64,000 nt of DNA, taken from positions 460,293 through 524,292 of the forward strand of contig OW568894.1 of assembly GCA_938743325.2 (NCBI GenBank), written 5' to 3'. How positions within the stretch are numbered: position 1 is the first letter of the stretch; each line of letters begins with the position of its first letter. This DNA comes from Pycnococcus provasolii. Taxonomy: Eukaryota; Chlorophyta; Pseudoscourfieldiophyceae; Pseudoscourfieldiales; Pycnococcaceae. This document shows, in pieces, positions 20,206 through 28,940 of this stretch. The position numbers and the translations under genes are program-made. The notes under the pieces were generated by a model, which did no database searches, was not told where the DNA came from, and saw only the letters and a list, made by a program, of their open reading frames with translations.

Positions 20206-22788
20206 ATGGCCCCTCGTCGCGGAGGCAAGTCGCGGTTCGCGGAACTTCACGCGCGCTTAGATAAGCTCGTGCAGAGTGAGTCGGCGTTGCAGGCGCGCAT
20301 GCTCAGGGTCATGCACGACAAGACAGGGACGTCGGCGTCGGAAAGATATCACGCGGGGGGCAAGTCGGCGGTTGACGCAAGCTCGCTCAAGCAGGAACTT
20401 TACGAGGAAACGAAAACGAGACTCATGATCGCGAGAGAAAGAAGGAAGGTGGAGGAGGCGCTGCGCTGGGAGGCGGCGCTGGCTTTGCAGAGGGCGTGGA
20501 GGGCTGCGGAAGCGGCGGCCAGGAGAAGGCAGGACCTTGCGGGTGTCGCCGTGGCAGCCATCGTGCAGCAGGCGGCGACGGTGCGAGCCATTGGGGAACG
20601 AGCGTCGAAGAGAAGGCCGTCGAAACGAGCAAGGATGCAGCGTAGGCAGGAGAAGGAGCAGGAGGTGCTGTGCACACCGCCGCGAAACAAGGCGCTGATG
20701 TTCGCCTGCGAGGACGACGCGCTGCTCAGCATGAGCGACGTGAGCTCCGCATCCTTCAGCCCGGAGGCGGTTTCGCCGGAATCTCTGCTTCATGACTGGG
20801 AAGGGGGCGACACGCCAGAGGCGGAACGTGCACGTTTTGCTCGCGAGGAGGCGGCGCTGCGAAGCCCAGACGCGAAGTTGGATCATACGCGCGCTCTCAC
20901 AGAGGGCGAGTCTGTGAGCGAGCACATTCATGCTCTCATCGCCGCGCGCAGGGAGGCTCGTGGGCACAGCTCGCCGCTGGCGCCGCCAGCGCCACCTACG
21001 ACGGTCGCCGCGCGCGAGGCGGCGGAGCTCTGCCGACGTTCTGTGGCTGTGGCGATTGAGAAGCGCGAGCGCGGCGAGTGGGAGGAGGAGGAGAAGAAGG
21101 AGGAGCAGGAGGAGGAGGAAGACGAGGAGGAGGAGCTGCTGCTGCTGCAGGAGGAATGCATATCCGCGGACGGAACGCCAACTTCTCTCATGTCTCCCAT
21201 CCGCGTACGCCAACGCGGCGACAGCGACTCGAATGTGCCGATATCGCCTCTGTCGCCGCTCTCGCCGTCGCCCCATCTTGACGCACGTTCGACGTCCTCG
21301 GGCTCGACTGGCGTACTTTCTTTTCTGAATCCCATGAGCCTCGGCCTCGACGACGAGTCTATGGACAGCGTCAACGAGGCGGAAGGTGCAGCGTCGTCCG
21401 TGCTCGGATTTGCGGATTCGAATGCAAAGCGCGAACTTGAGGCGATCATACGCGAGCAGCTCGACGATCCTTCGATCGACGTTGACGGTGGATGCACTGT
21501 GTACAGTGCGTCGCATGGAAGCCTTGATGTCAGCTCTTTCCTTAGTGACGACAATGAGGACGAGGAACGGACTGCGCCGGTTGGCGGGGAAACGTCCAAG
21601 GCTGCACGCGAGGCGAAAGCTGTGCTTGCCGAAGCCACCGCGCTGCTCGCGGAGGCGGGCGCGTTGTCAGATGCACTCCATGTTGAGCTTGCGAGAGGGC
21701 CTGCGGTGAAGGAGGGCTCTGCCACCAATTCCCTGCGCGCGGCGGACCGTGGGCCGCTCTCGCCGGGAGACACGGATACCGCCATGCAGGAAGGGGAGGA
21801 CGAGAAAGCTGAAACGGTGTGGGAGCTGAGCGAGGAGGATGTTGTCGTCGACCTCGTGCCGTTGGATGAAGAAGATGTGGACGACTTGACGCTGACTCTT
21901 TCTTCGGAGACGTATCAGGCGAACAGCGCGGGAAGCGTGACAAAGGGCGGCGGCCAGGTTGGATGGATGGCGAGGAGCACGGAGAGCGTGAGCGTGACGA
22001 CGACGGAGAGCGTGAGCGTGGCGACGACGGAGAGCGTGACGGAGGAGAGGGAGGAGGAGGACTCTGCTGAGTACAACTTCGGTTCGACAGTTCCCATTTC
22101 GCCGCTATCCTTCTACTCGTGCCAAGAGGAGGAGGAGGAGGAGGAGGACGACGACGACGAGGACGAGGACGACGAGGTGGACAAGTCTTTGTCAAGGAGG
22201 ATTGAAGAGCCAGCATCTCTTGGCGACACACCGTGCTCCTCCGCCTTTGTGGAAATCATGGAAGATGCCATCGTCACGGATGCAGAGCTTACCGAGGCTC
22301 GAAGACCGCAGGAACTTCTCGATGCTATGATGGCACCGTCGTCGCCGATGACACCCGCAACCACGTGGAGATCGCCAGGTGACATTCCATGTACCCCCCT
22401 TTCGCCAGCCGCGCGTGTTCGCCGCATTGCATACGAGGCACTGCGAGACGGAGCTTCGCGAGCTGCGATGCGCGTGGGAAAGCCTCTAGTGTCGTTCAGC
22501 CATTGGCTGAGGAGCAAGGACTACAAGCAGCTTGCTGAGAAGCACCAACGCGTCGTTGCCGCGATGCTGGGCCTCGGATGTGCGATGTTCGTTGGACATT
22601 TGCAGCTCGATCAGATGAGGAGGAATGCGCGCGAAAAGCCAAAGACGTTCAAGGCGTACATGGACCAACAACGACGAAATCGGCAGAAGCAATGCGGCAA
22701 GGTGGTGCAAGGTGGCTGGGATCCGTCTCGATCGCCAAGGTGCAGGCACACATTCTCTCGAGGAAGACAACAGCTAACGACTGACTGA
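20206..22788 (+). CDS. Acidic, IQ-like, tail-anchored protein of unknown function
   Basis: 860 residues from the ATG at 20206. Near residue 85-110 a basic helix with an IQ-like pattern is visible (ALALQRAWRAAEAAARR), a possible calmodulin-type binding site. The large middle is highly acidic and Ser-rich, with several SPLSP-type Pro-directed phosphorylation sites and Glu runs. Near the C-terminus one hydrophobic helix (AAMLGLGCAMFVGHL) is followed by a basic tail, so it may be tail-anchored. I do not recognise the family. The Thr-Glu-Ser-Val repeats near 21980-22050 are encoded by a GAGAGCGTGA-type DNA repeat. Part of its 3' flank (22843-22961) is repeated in the inverted duplication downstream. 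Confidence 0.6.
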   Translation: MAPRRGGKSRFAELHARLDKLVQSESALQARMLRVMHDKTGTSASERYHAGGKSAVDASSLKQELYEETKTRLMIARERRKVEEALRWEAALALQRAWRAAEAAARRRQDLAGVAVAAIVQQAATVRAIGERASKRRPSKRARMQRRQEKEQEVLCTPPRNKALMFACEDDALLSMSDVSSASFSPEAVSPESLLHDWEGGDTPEAERARFAREEAALRSPDAKLDHTRALTEGESVSEHIHALIAARREARGHSSPLAPPAPPTTVAAREAAELCRRSVAVAIEKRERGEWEEEEKKEEQEEEEDEEEELLLLQEECISADGTPTSLMSPIRVRQRGDSDSNVPISPLSPLSPSPHLDARSTSSGSTGVLSFLNPMSLGLDDESMDSVNEAEGAASSVLGFADSNAKRELEAIIREQLDDPSIDVDGGCTVYSASHGSLDVSSFLSDDNEDEERTAPVGGETSKAAREAKAVLAEATALLAEAGALSDALHVELARGPAVKEGSATNSLRAADRGPLSPGDTDTAMQEGEDEKAETVWELSEEDVVVDLVPLDEEDVDDLTLTLSSETYQANSAGSVTKGGGQVGWMARSTESVSVTTTESVSVATTESVTEEREEEDSAEYNFGSTVPISPLSFYSCQEEEEEEEDDDDEDEDDEVDKSLSRRIEEPASLGDTPCSSAFVEIMEDAIVTDAELTEARRPQELLDAMMAPSSPMTPATTWRSPGDIPCTPLSPAARVRRIAYEALRDGASRAAMRVGKPLVSFSHWLRSKDYKQLAEKHQRVVAAMLGLGCAMFVGHLQLDQMRRNAREKPKTFKAYMDQQRRNRQKQCGKVVQGGWDPSRSPRCRHTFSRGRQQLTTD

Positions 22789-23724
22789 GTTTTGGAGGAT
22801 TGCCTCCAGCACTGCCTGGATGATGATGATGTGTGTTTTTATCCTTCCAAGGACTTTTGTTTTTGTTACTTCTTAGTATTAATTTGTTGGCTTTTGTTGC
22901 CACCCATCTATCCATCTATCTATCTATCTAGAACAGTGAGAATTAGTGAGTTCTGGCGGCCTTAATTTCATTGTCTTGTTTCTATGATTGCCCGTGGTGG
23001 GGGAATCAGTCACGGACAAATATCGGCGCAGTTCGTGGCGTCTGGCGTCTGCTGACAAATTTATTTTCCCCGTCAAGCAGCAAGTCTGCAAGTGGTTCAC
23101 TAATCACTACTTAATTTACTTGGTGTGGTGTGCGTTACTTCTTACTGTGTATCATCTCACTCATTCAGTAATTAGTAGTAGGACGTGATGCAGTTACAAG
23201 TTAGTTACAACACCTATCTTCCATTCTTCCATTGATCGATCTCCCATTCATGTCAGCCTGTCAGGACGGAACCCCGACAGGGTTTTGGTTTGTCCTCGAG
23301 TGCCAGTCTGCCCTGGGGTTTGTATTCCTCCGTCTGGGCGGGAAATATAAGGGTTTTTTTTATGGGACGCGTAGGACGATGGGGTTCCGAGTTCCCGCCC
23401 CCCTGCTCCCCGAGCGCCCTACGTTCGAGTCGGGGGGGGGGGGGGGGGGGGGGGACCCAGACCTTAAGGAGTTAAGGCCCAAGGGGACGCTCCCCGACCG
23501 CCCATCACTTTGGCCTTGCACACGCAGGGTGGAGCCGCGCTCGCAAGATGAACACGCCGTCGAAGGTCGGACGCGTGGCGCGACACGAGCAAGCGCTGGA
23601 CGCCGCCGAGGCTATACCATGAGCGGCGCTTCGCGCCGCCTGAGCCTTACCAACACCATTCTGGGATGAGCAGTCCCGTAAAAAGGTCTTAAAGATAGAT
23701 GGGCTTGCCAAACCATTTGCATTC
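22789..23724. other. 3' flank and repeat-rich intergenic DNA
   Basis: About 935 bp. Bases 22843-22961 recur at about 25720-25821 inside the inverted duplication. A short ATCT repeat is at 22908-22929. A run of 23 G bases lies at 23432-23454. No supported gene. Confidence 0.6.
23432..23454 (+). repeat. Homopolymer G tract (23 bases)
   Basis: Uninterrupted G run just outside the left arm of the first inverted duplication. Such runs are prone to replication stalling and to sequencing error. Confidence 0.9.
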
Positions 23725-24154
23725 TTGATTGACCGACGGACAAGCAAGCAGTGTGCAGGACTAATAGCCGCGCTCCAATCAACAAACAGACAGGTGTTTC
23801 CTTGGTTGGTGGTTGTCGCAGCCCATGGAAGCGCGTATGCGTGCGTAAGTTCTACGTATGTCGCACGGCGGCTCGCGTGTAGTACGGCGGTGCCAAAGCG
23901 GCCGTCTGTAGTTGGTCGCGGCGGCGCCTGTTGCCAAACTCGCGCCTTGCGAACGCGAAAAGAGTGACGGAAGCTTTCGTGTGCCTGTGCGGAGAGTGCG
24001 TTCGAGGAGAGCTGAGTGAGTGAGTGAGTGAGTGGTCTTCTTGTGCATCTCGGCGGCGCTAGCTGTGGGAAAGACTGCTCACCAGTCACTTGCTATAAAT
24101 TGTCATCATCATCTAACCCCTAATCGACAAAATCTTTTTGTCAACATAAAAGTC

Positions 24155-24263
24155 ATGCACTTCCGGAAGGAGCAGGAGTTCGAATCTCCTAGGTGTCGAA
24201 CGGCAAAACTTTGCAACTCGACGATAGACACTTTGGCCGAGCGGTTAAGGCGGTGCACTCGAA
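24155..24263 (+). tRNA. Circularly permuted tRNA-Ser(CGA), left arm copy
   Basis: The 3' half precedes the 5' half. 3' half: A38 at 24155, anticodon-stem strand TGCAC 24156-24160, a long variable arm, T-stem AGGAG/CTCCT around TTCGAAT (24174-24190), acceptor strand AGGTGTC 24191-24197 and discriminator G 24198. After 28 intervening bases, the 5' half: acceptor GACACTT 24227-24233, D-arm with GAGCGGTTAA, anticodon stem GTGCA 24253-24257 and loop CTCGAA 24258-24263. Rejoined, the acceptor gives 7 of 7 pairs (one G-U), the anticodon stem 5 of 5, and the loop CUCGAAA has anticodon CGA. Long variable arm plus discriminator G fit serine. A nine-T terminator follows. Permuted tRNAs are known in some algae and archaea. 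Confidence 0.82.
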
Positions 24264-24264
24264 C

Positions 24265-24273
24265 TTTTTTTTT
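24265..24273 (+). terminator. Pol III T9 terminator of permuted tRNA-Ser
   Basis: Nine consecutive T bases begin two bases after the 5' half of the permuted tRNA, where a Pol III transcript of the permuted precursor should stop. Confidence 0.7.
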
Positions 24274-24353
24274 CATGAATGTTGCATTTTTTTGCGAATT
24301 TGAAGCCACTGCTCATGAGAAATGCAGTGACACTTTCAGATTCGGGTTTTAAC

Positions 24354-24457
24354 CTTCGATATCGATTGGGGGAACCCGCGCGAGTTCGAATCTCGTCGGT
24401 GTCGCGTTGCAAAACTGCAGCTTGACAGACACTGTGTCCGAGCGGTTAAGGAGATCG
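24354..24457 (+). tRNA. Second permuted tRNA-Ser-like unit, probably degenerate, left arm copy
   Basis: Same order as the upstream unit. 3' half: variable arm with GGG/CCC, T-stem GCGAG/CTCGT around TTCGAAT (24380-24396), acceptor CGGTGTC 24397-24403, G 24404. 5' half: acceptor GACACTG 24428-24434, D-arm TCC/GGA with GAGCGGTTAA, then ATCG 24454-24457. The acceptor pairs 7 of 7. Only four anticodon-stem pairs form (ATCG with CGAT), and the loop can be read only tentatively (CGA again, with U at position 37). There is no T-run after it. The intervening DNA resembles that of the first unit, so this looks like a tandem duplicate that may be losing function. Confidence 0.5.
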
Positions 24458-24517
24458 TAAGTCTACCACCAACCACCCAAAACACAAAAAAAAAACATTC
24501 ACTAATAACCTAACACA

Positions 24518-24839
24518 CTAAATAGGACTAGAAAGACCACGGTCACATTTTTTTTTGCATAAAAGCAATCCCAACCCGACGAGCAAATCCACGCGCTCGT
24601 CGTACGTGAGGTTCTTGATGTGGGTGAGACGGAGGATGTAAATCCCTCCGCCTCCTTCCTCCCACGTTTTGTCCATGATGATGTCGTCCTCAATTTCCCC
24701 ACGCTTTTCCGCCTCCCTATCCACCGCAGCGTACTTCGCCGCCGCGAGCTCCGCGTCGCCGTGCCATGAGAGGACTTGGAAGATTTGATGATCCTTGTGA
24801 GCCGCGCGAAGGATATCCTCAGTACGCGCATGAATTCAT
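24518..24839 (-). pseudogene. Exon-like fragment of an unknown gene, left arm
   Basis: One minus-strand frame reads continuously with coding character (ARTEDILRAAHKDHQIFQVL, later ILRLTHIKNLTYDERVDLLV) but has no ATG at its beginning and runs into A-rich sequence. The first bases are shared with a fragment near 42.6 kb (ARTEEILRAA), showing that a module of a dispersed gene family was copied. No function recognised. Confidence 0.45.
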
Positions 24840-24842
24840 CCT

Positions 24843-25791
24843 ATGGGAGCTAACAATGGGGACAACCAACTAGTACTAGGGGTCACCACCTTAGAACTCA
24901 CATTCACGCACGCCCCGGAAGCCGCCGCCGCCGCCGCTGCCCGGGCGCGTGTTGCACCACGAGTAGCTCCGCCTCCACGAGCATCACAAGACGTCGCGCG
25001 TCGGCTTTTGAGGAAAAGGACCAAAAGGACCAAGAAAAGACGCGACCGGGATCCCCAAAATCCCGTACCCGGTAGTCAAACCCCTGGGAAAAAGCTGCTT
25101 GACCTGCTCGTCGTCGTCCGCGCCCACGCACGTTTGGAGTTGGTCATTTCCCGAAATGGCGCCCACACAAATAACACTTTCGTTTTTGGACGTCTGCCTC
25201 AGGGCTCCTCCGACGCTTCGCTCGTCATAATGCACGAGGGCAAGCAGCTCCCTCCCGCGTCTTCGCCGTCAGCATATCAGGCTTGAGGCTTCTCTCGCGT
25301 CTTTATCCATCAAGGATGGTGATATGCTACTTATTGGCATGCAGCGTGCCGCCGCCGCAGCCACTCCCTCCTCGGAGGCGCAGCGCATGCGCGAGCTCGA
25401 CGAACTCGCCATGGCGGACCCGATTGACCCAGAGGCTCAAAAAAGAATCTACGAGGCGATGCAGAAGAAGAATATCGAGGAGAATATGGAGATGGCTATG
25501 GAACACACGCCGGAGGCTTTCGGCTCGGTCGTCATGCTGTACGTGAACATGGCCATCAACGGACATCCTGTCACCGCCTTTGTTGACAGCGGCGCGCAGA
25601 TGACCATCATGAACGAGGCGACGGCGGAGAGGACAGGACTCGCGCGGCTCATTGACAAGAGGTTCAGCGGCGTTGCGAAAGGCGTTGGCACGAGCAAGAT
25701 TATTGGACGCGTGCACCACCTTCCAAGGACTTTTGTTTTTGTTACTTCTTACCACCAACTTGTTGACACCACCCTCTATCTAACGATCTAG
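24843..25791 (+). pseudogene. Ddi1-like ubiquitin-like/retroviral-protease gene fragment, left arm
   Basis: Around 25200-25330 a ubiquitin-like ending is visible across a frameshift ([11 protein letters not shown] in one frame, [16 protein letters not shown] in the next). Then comes the core of the Ddi1 aspartic-protease domain: [14 protein letters not shown], active-site [20 protein letters not shown] and [17 protein letters not shown]. In Ddi1 this dimeric protease cleaves ubiquitinated substrates for the proteasome. After about 25719 the homology stops abruptly and is replaced by DNA copied from the 3' flank of the gene ending at 22788. The missing C-terminal half of the protease domain and the upstream frameshift mark it as a broken copy. 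The active-site triplet is still intact here, unlike the right arm. Confidence 0.7.
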
Positions 25792-26041
25792 AACAGTGAG
25801 AATTAGTGAGTTTTGGCGGCCAAATTTCAAGCAGCGTGCCGCCGCCGCTGCCGCAGCCAACCCCTCCTCATAGCACCCAATTTTCAGTGGGACGCGTGAA
25901 GAATGTCACACTTTTACATACTGCAATGGTGGAGGAATGGCGCTTGACAGCCACGTGCAGTGTATGGCGTTCCGCGCAATACAATGAAGCCACTCGGCGA
26001 AACAATCTCCCTCTCCGTCATCACGCTCTCCGTCGTGCTCG

Positions 26042-26429
26042 TTAGAGCCCTTCACTTCGCGCAGACTGCGAAGACAACGCAACGGCCGTCGCTCTTGATA
26101 TCCACTGCTCACACTCGGCGAATTTCACTGCGTTCGACTCAACCAATGGCGGCGGCTCCGTCGTCGTGGGCAGTGCCGCGTCGCGTGCATTCTTCCACGC
26201 CCTGACTGCTAGCACCAGACTCAAAATCGCACACGCCACAGCAAGCGAGGAGAGCGCCAGAGAAGTCACAGCCCACCATACCCACTCGTGCGGTGTCTGC
26301 GCTCGCCTCCCTGATGATGCGTCGTCGGCGACGGTTATGTCCGTTGACAAGCTCTTAGCGAGCGCAGATGGCTTATTGACAAGAAATGGCTCACCGACCC
26401 ATGTGCCCGGGCAGCACGCGTGAAACAAG
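26042..26429 (-). pseudogene. Truncated 3' copy of the Cys-rich membrane protein gene
   Basis: Reverse-complement copy of 28303-28690, the last 128 codons of the gene at 28022. It keeps the Cys-Cys-Pro-Gly motif, the transmembrane helix and the stop codon, but lacks the signal peptide and the first two thirds of the ectodomain because the duplication edge cuts the gene. No start codon is present. Confidence 0.9.
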
Positions 26430-26473
26430 TATGTAAAGAAGAGATGTTCTTACATGATCTTACATGGATGATC

Positions 26474-27760
26474 TTAACAAGAAGCGACGTCATCTTCGTC
26501 GAGCAGACCCTCCTTTTCTAGACGACGCCTCAACGCCTCAACAGACTGGTTGTGTTTCTTCGAGCGGACGTGATTTGCCATCGCGCCCTCGCTCTTGAAC
26601 CACTTCCTGCAAGCCTCGCACCACAGGTCCGTGCTTGCCGCCGCAGGTGCGGCGTCAAAGTCGTCGTCGTCGTCAATCAGCACGACTTTCTCCTTCTTCT
26701 TCTTCTTCGGCTTCGCAGGGTGAAGCGTGTCTTCTGCGAAATGAACGCGTGGTGCGTTCGACGCACCGTCGCCTGCTTCTGCGTGTGCTTGTGCTTGTGC
26801 TTCTGTTTCTGCTTCGTTCGCCGGCGCCGGCGCGTCAAGCGCGTCGACATCCTCCTCCACGCCATTCTTGTCGTCAGATTTCTCCTCCTCCGATTCCTCC
26901 TCCTCCGATTCCTCCTCCTCCGATTCCTCCTCGACGAGACTCTCTTTCATGAGAGCATAGCGACGTGCTTTCTCGGCGTCTCTTCGCGCCTTCGCTTCTG
27001 CCGCTCTCGCGCTCTCTCTCTCTTCGATTGCGGCGACGGCATTCTCGTAGCGCGGGTCGCGCTTCTTCACGAAGAGCACGAGCGCCTCGACGCTCTCCGC
27101 ATACTCACGTCGCGCCCTACGTCTTGCCTTTTTATTCTCTTCCTCCGCCGCACGCCTAGTGCGACGGTCAGGCGCAGTTCTCGTGTCGTAGATGTCCGCC
27201 CAAGCAAAGTCGAGTTGTGTCGTGAACGACTGCCAGTGTCGGTAGAAGTTGATGACGCTCTCCGGCGATGCGTCGCTCCGTCCAAACGCAGGCGCCTCTG
27301 GCGGCTGGTTGTTTGTGCGCGCGCGTGCCTTTTCACTGATGTCTTCGTTGTAGAGCCACGCGCGCTGTTCCTGTTCGTCGATCGCCGCGAAGCACTCGGC
27401 GTACACGGTGTAGAATCCCTTGTTTGTGTCGTCGAACGCGGTGAAGCACCCTCGCGCAAAGAAGCGCGACACGTCGACGTACCCTTCCGGCGGCTCCTTT
27501 TGGCCGCCGTCGCCCTTCTGGTGGCGCTCAGAACCGCGCAGAATGGACGTGCGGTGTTTGTCGTACCATTTTCGCTCAGAGGGGTCGGAGAGCACTTCGA
27601 AGGCGTTGTTGATTTCCTTGAACCGTTCCTCGGCAGCTTGCCGTTCGTCTATGGCGTGCTTGTCCGGGTGGTTCTTGAGCGCCGCCTTGCGGTACGCCTT
27701 CCGGAGCGCGTCGTCGTCGACGTCGACGGGCACGCCGAGCACCTCGTAGAAGCAGCGCAT
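26474..27760 (-). CDS. JJJ1/DNAJC21-type J-domain zinc-finger protein (60S ribosome biogenesis)
   Basis: 428 residues, start ATG at 27760, no intron. An N-terminal J domain (YEVLGV, HPD at residues 31-33, FKEINNAFEVLSD) is followed by the DNAJC21-specific segment (VDVSRFFARGCFTAFDDTNKGFYTVYAECF), a charged helical region, a repeated EEESEEEE tract and a U1-type C2H2 finger near residues 375-398 (LWCEACRKWFKSEGAMANH). This order is diagnostic for JJJ1/DNAJC21, which works with Hsp70 and shuttling factors to recycle late pre-60S factors. The gene sits entirely in the loop of inverted duplication 1 and is single copy here. It is divergent from the gene at 28022, sharing a short promoter that contains a 28-G run. 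Confidence 0.9.
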   Translation of the reverse strand: MRCFYEVLGVPVDVDDDALRKAYRKAALKNHPDKHAIDERQAAEERFKEINNAFEVLSDPSERKWYDKHRTSILRGSERHQKGDGGQKEPPEGYVDVSRFFARGCFTAFDDTNKGFYTVYAECFAAIDEQEQRAWLYNEDISEKARARTNNQPPEAPAFGRSDASPESVINFYRHWQSFTTQLDFAWADIYDTRTAPDRRTRRAAEEENKKARRRARREYAESVEALVLFVKKRDPRYENAVAAIEERESARAAEAKARRDAEKARRYALMKESLVEEESEEEESEEEESEEEKSDDKNGVEEDVDALDAPAPANEAETEAQAQAHAEAGDGASNAPRVHFAEDTLHPAKPKKKKKEKVVLIDDDDDFDAAPAAASTDLWCEACRKWFKSEGAMANHVRSKKHNQSVEALRRRLEKEGLLDEDDVASC

Positions 27761-27793
27761 CGAGGTGATAAATAGTTATGGAGGCGCGCGGCG

Positions 27794-27794
<1 letters not shown>

Positions 27795-27822
<28 letters not shown>
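27795..27822 (+). repeat. Homopolymer G tract (28 bases) in a divergent promoter
   Basis: 28 consecutive G bases 35 bp upstream of the JJJ1-like start codon. It could form G-quadruplexes and affect expression of both divergent genes; its length is likely unreliable in sequencing. Confidence 0.9.
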
Positions 27823-27825
<3 letters not shown>

Positions 27826-28021
27826 GGGGTGGGCGGGGCGGAAAATTGGGGATCCGTCGCAGTCTCACCAACCCCAGCTGTCAAAGGCGCATCCGCATCC
27901 GCCACCCTGCTGCGTGCGCTTCGCCGTTCCTTCAGGCTAGCTGCGCGCGCCCGTTCGGAATGTGTCTCTGGCCATCCGGCGCGCAGGAACGGAGACTCGC
28001 TATCGCCAACATTCGCCTGTC

Positions 28022-28690
28022 ATGCTTGCGGTGCTTCTTCTTCTTGCCGTCGTCGCGAACGCGCAGGAGTCACCAGTCTTGGAAGAGCGCGCGTGCTCTA
28101 GCTACGCGGCGTGCGATCATCTCAAGTCCACGTGGTGCTGCCCGGCGCTTTCCCTCTACAACGATACGCACCTGCGCAACAAACAGCTCGGCTGCTGCGA
28201 AGGCGACCTTCCCATGGAGCGCGCGTGCGTGCAGAATCCGACGTGCGCTCGCCAAATGGCGTTTGACGACGTCACCGCGATGTGCTGCCCTGACAACGCG
28301 GGCTTGTTTCACGCGTGCTGCCCGGGCACATGGGTCGGTGAGCCATTTCTTGTCAATAAGCCATCTGCGCTCGCTAAGAGCTTGTCAACGGACATAACCG
28401 TCGCCGACGACGCATCATCAGGGAGGCGAGCGCAGACACCGCACGAGTGGGTATGGTGGGCTGTGACTTCTCTGGCGCTCTCCTCGCTTGCTGTGGCGTG
28501 TGCGATTTTGAGTCTGGTGCTAGCAGTCAGGGCGTGGAAGAATGCACGCGACGCGGCACTGCCCACGACGACGGAGCCGCCGCCATTGGTTGAGTCGAAC
28601 GCAGTGAAATTCGCCGAGTGTGAGCAGTGGATATCAAGAGCGACGGCCGTTGCGTTGTCTTCGCAGTCTGCGCGAAGTGAAGGGCTCTAA
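28022..28690 (+). CDS. Cys-rich type I membrane protein of unknown function
   Basis: 222 residues from the ATG at 28022. A clear signal peptide (MLAVLLLLAVVANAQ) is followed by a Cys-rich ectodomain with repeated Cys-Cys pairs (WCCPAL, GCCEGD, MCCPDN, ACCPGTW), a linker, one transmembrane helix (VTSLALSSLAVACAILSLVL) and a short cytoplasmic tail. No family recognised. The first part lies in the loop and the last 129 codons in the right arm of the inverted duplication; this is the intact copy, and a headless copy is at 26042-26429. Confidence 0.75.
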   Translation: MLAVLLLLAVVANAQESPVLEERACSSYAACDHLKSTWCCPALSLYNDTHLRNKQLGCCEGDLPMERACVQNPTCARQMAFDDVTAMCCPDNAGLFHACCPGTWVGEPFLVNKPSALAKSLSTDITVADDASSGRRAQTPHEWVWWAVTSLALSSLAVACAILSLVLAVRAWKNARDAALPTTTEPPPLVESNAVKFAECEQWISRATAVALSSQSARSEGL

Positions 28691-28940
28691 CGAGCACGAC
28701 GGAGAGCGTGATGACGGAGAGGGAGATTGTTTCGCCGAGTGGCTTCATTGTATTGCGCGGAACGCCATACACTGCACGTGGCTGTCAAGCGCCATTCCTC
28801 CACCATTGCAGTATGTAAAAGTGTGACATTCTTCACGCGTCCCACTGAAAATTGGGTGCTATGAGGAGGGGTTGGCTGCGGCAGCGGCGGCGGCACGCTG
28901 CTTGAAATTTGGCCGCCAAAACTCACTAATTCTCACTGTT

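Larger units (their letters stand above)
23725..26429. repeat. Inverted duplication 1, left arm (about 2.7 kb)
   Basis: Reverse complement of 28303-about 31010. Paired positions sum to 54732 near the inner end and 54724 over most of the arm, with only a few short indels; long open frames translate identically in both arms. The inner edge is sharp: identity ends at 26429 and 28303. The outer edge is near 23725 and 31010. The loop between the arms is 1.87 kb. Confidence 0.97.

Noticed and set aside
20257-21516. Long minus-strand open frame rich in Arg and Leu
   Set aside because: Shadow of the acidic protein gene; the GAG-rich codons read as CTC runs on the other strand.
24227-24404. Linear intron-containing tRNA-Ser from the 5' half at 24227 and the 3' half at 24354
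   Set aside because: The acceptor would have a mismatch and the anticodon strands GTGCA and TCGAT do not pair; the permuted pairing is perfect.
25324-25791. Functional Ddi1 protease or retrotransposon protease
   Set aside because: The C-terminal half of the domain is missing, the ubiquitin-like part is out of frame, and the match is to Ddi1 rather than to a retroelement; no reverse transcriptase is nearby.
26552-27775. Plus-strand open frame of about 400 codons across the JJJ1 gene
   Set aside because: Antisense shadow of a gene with complete J domain and zinc finger.
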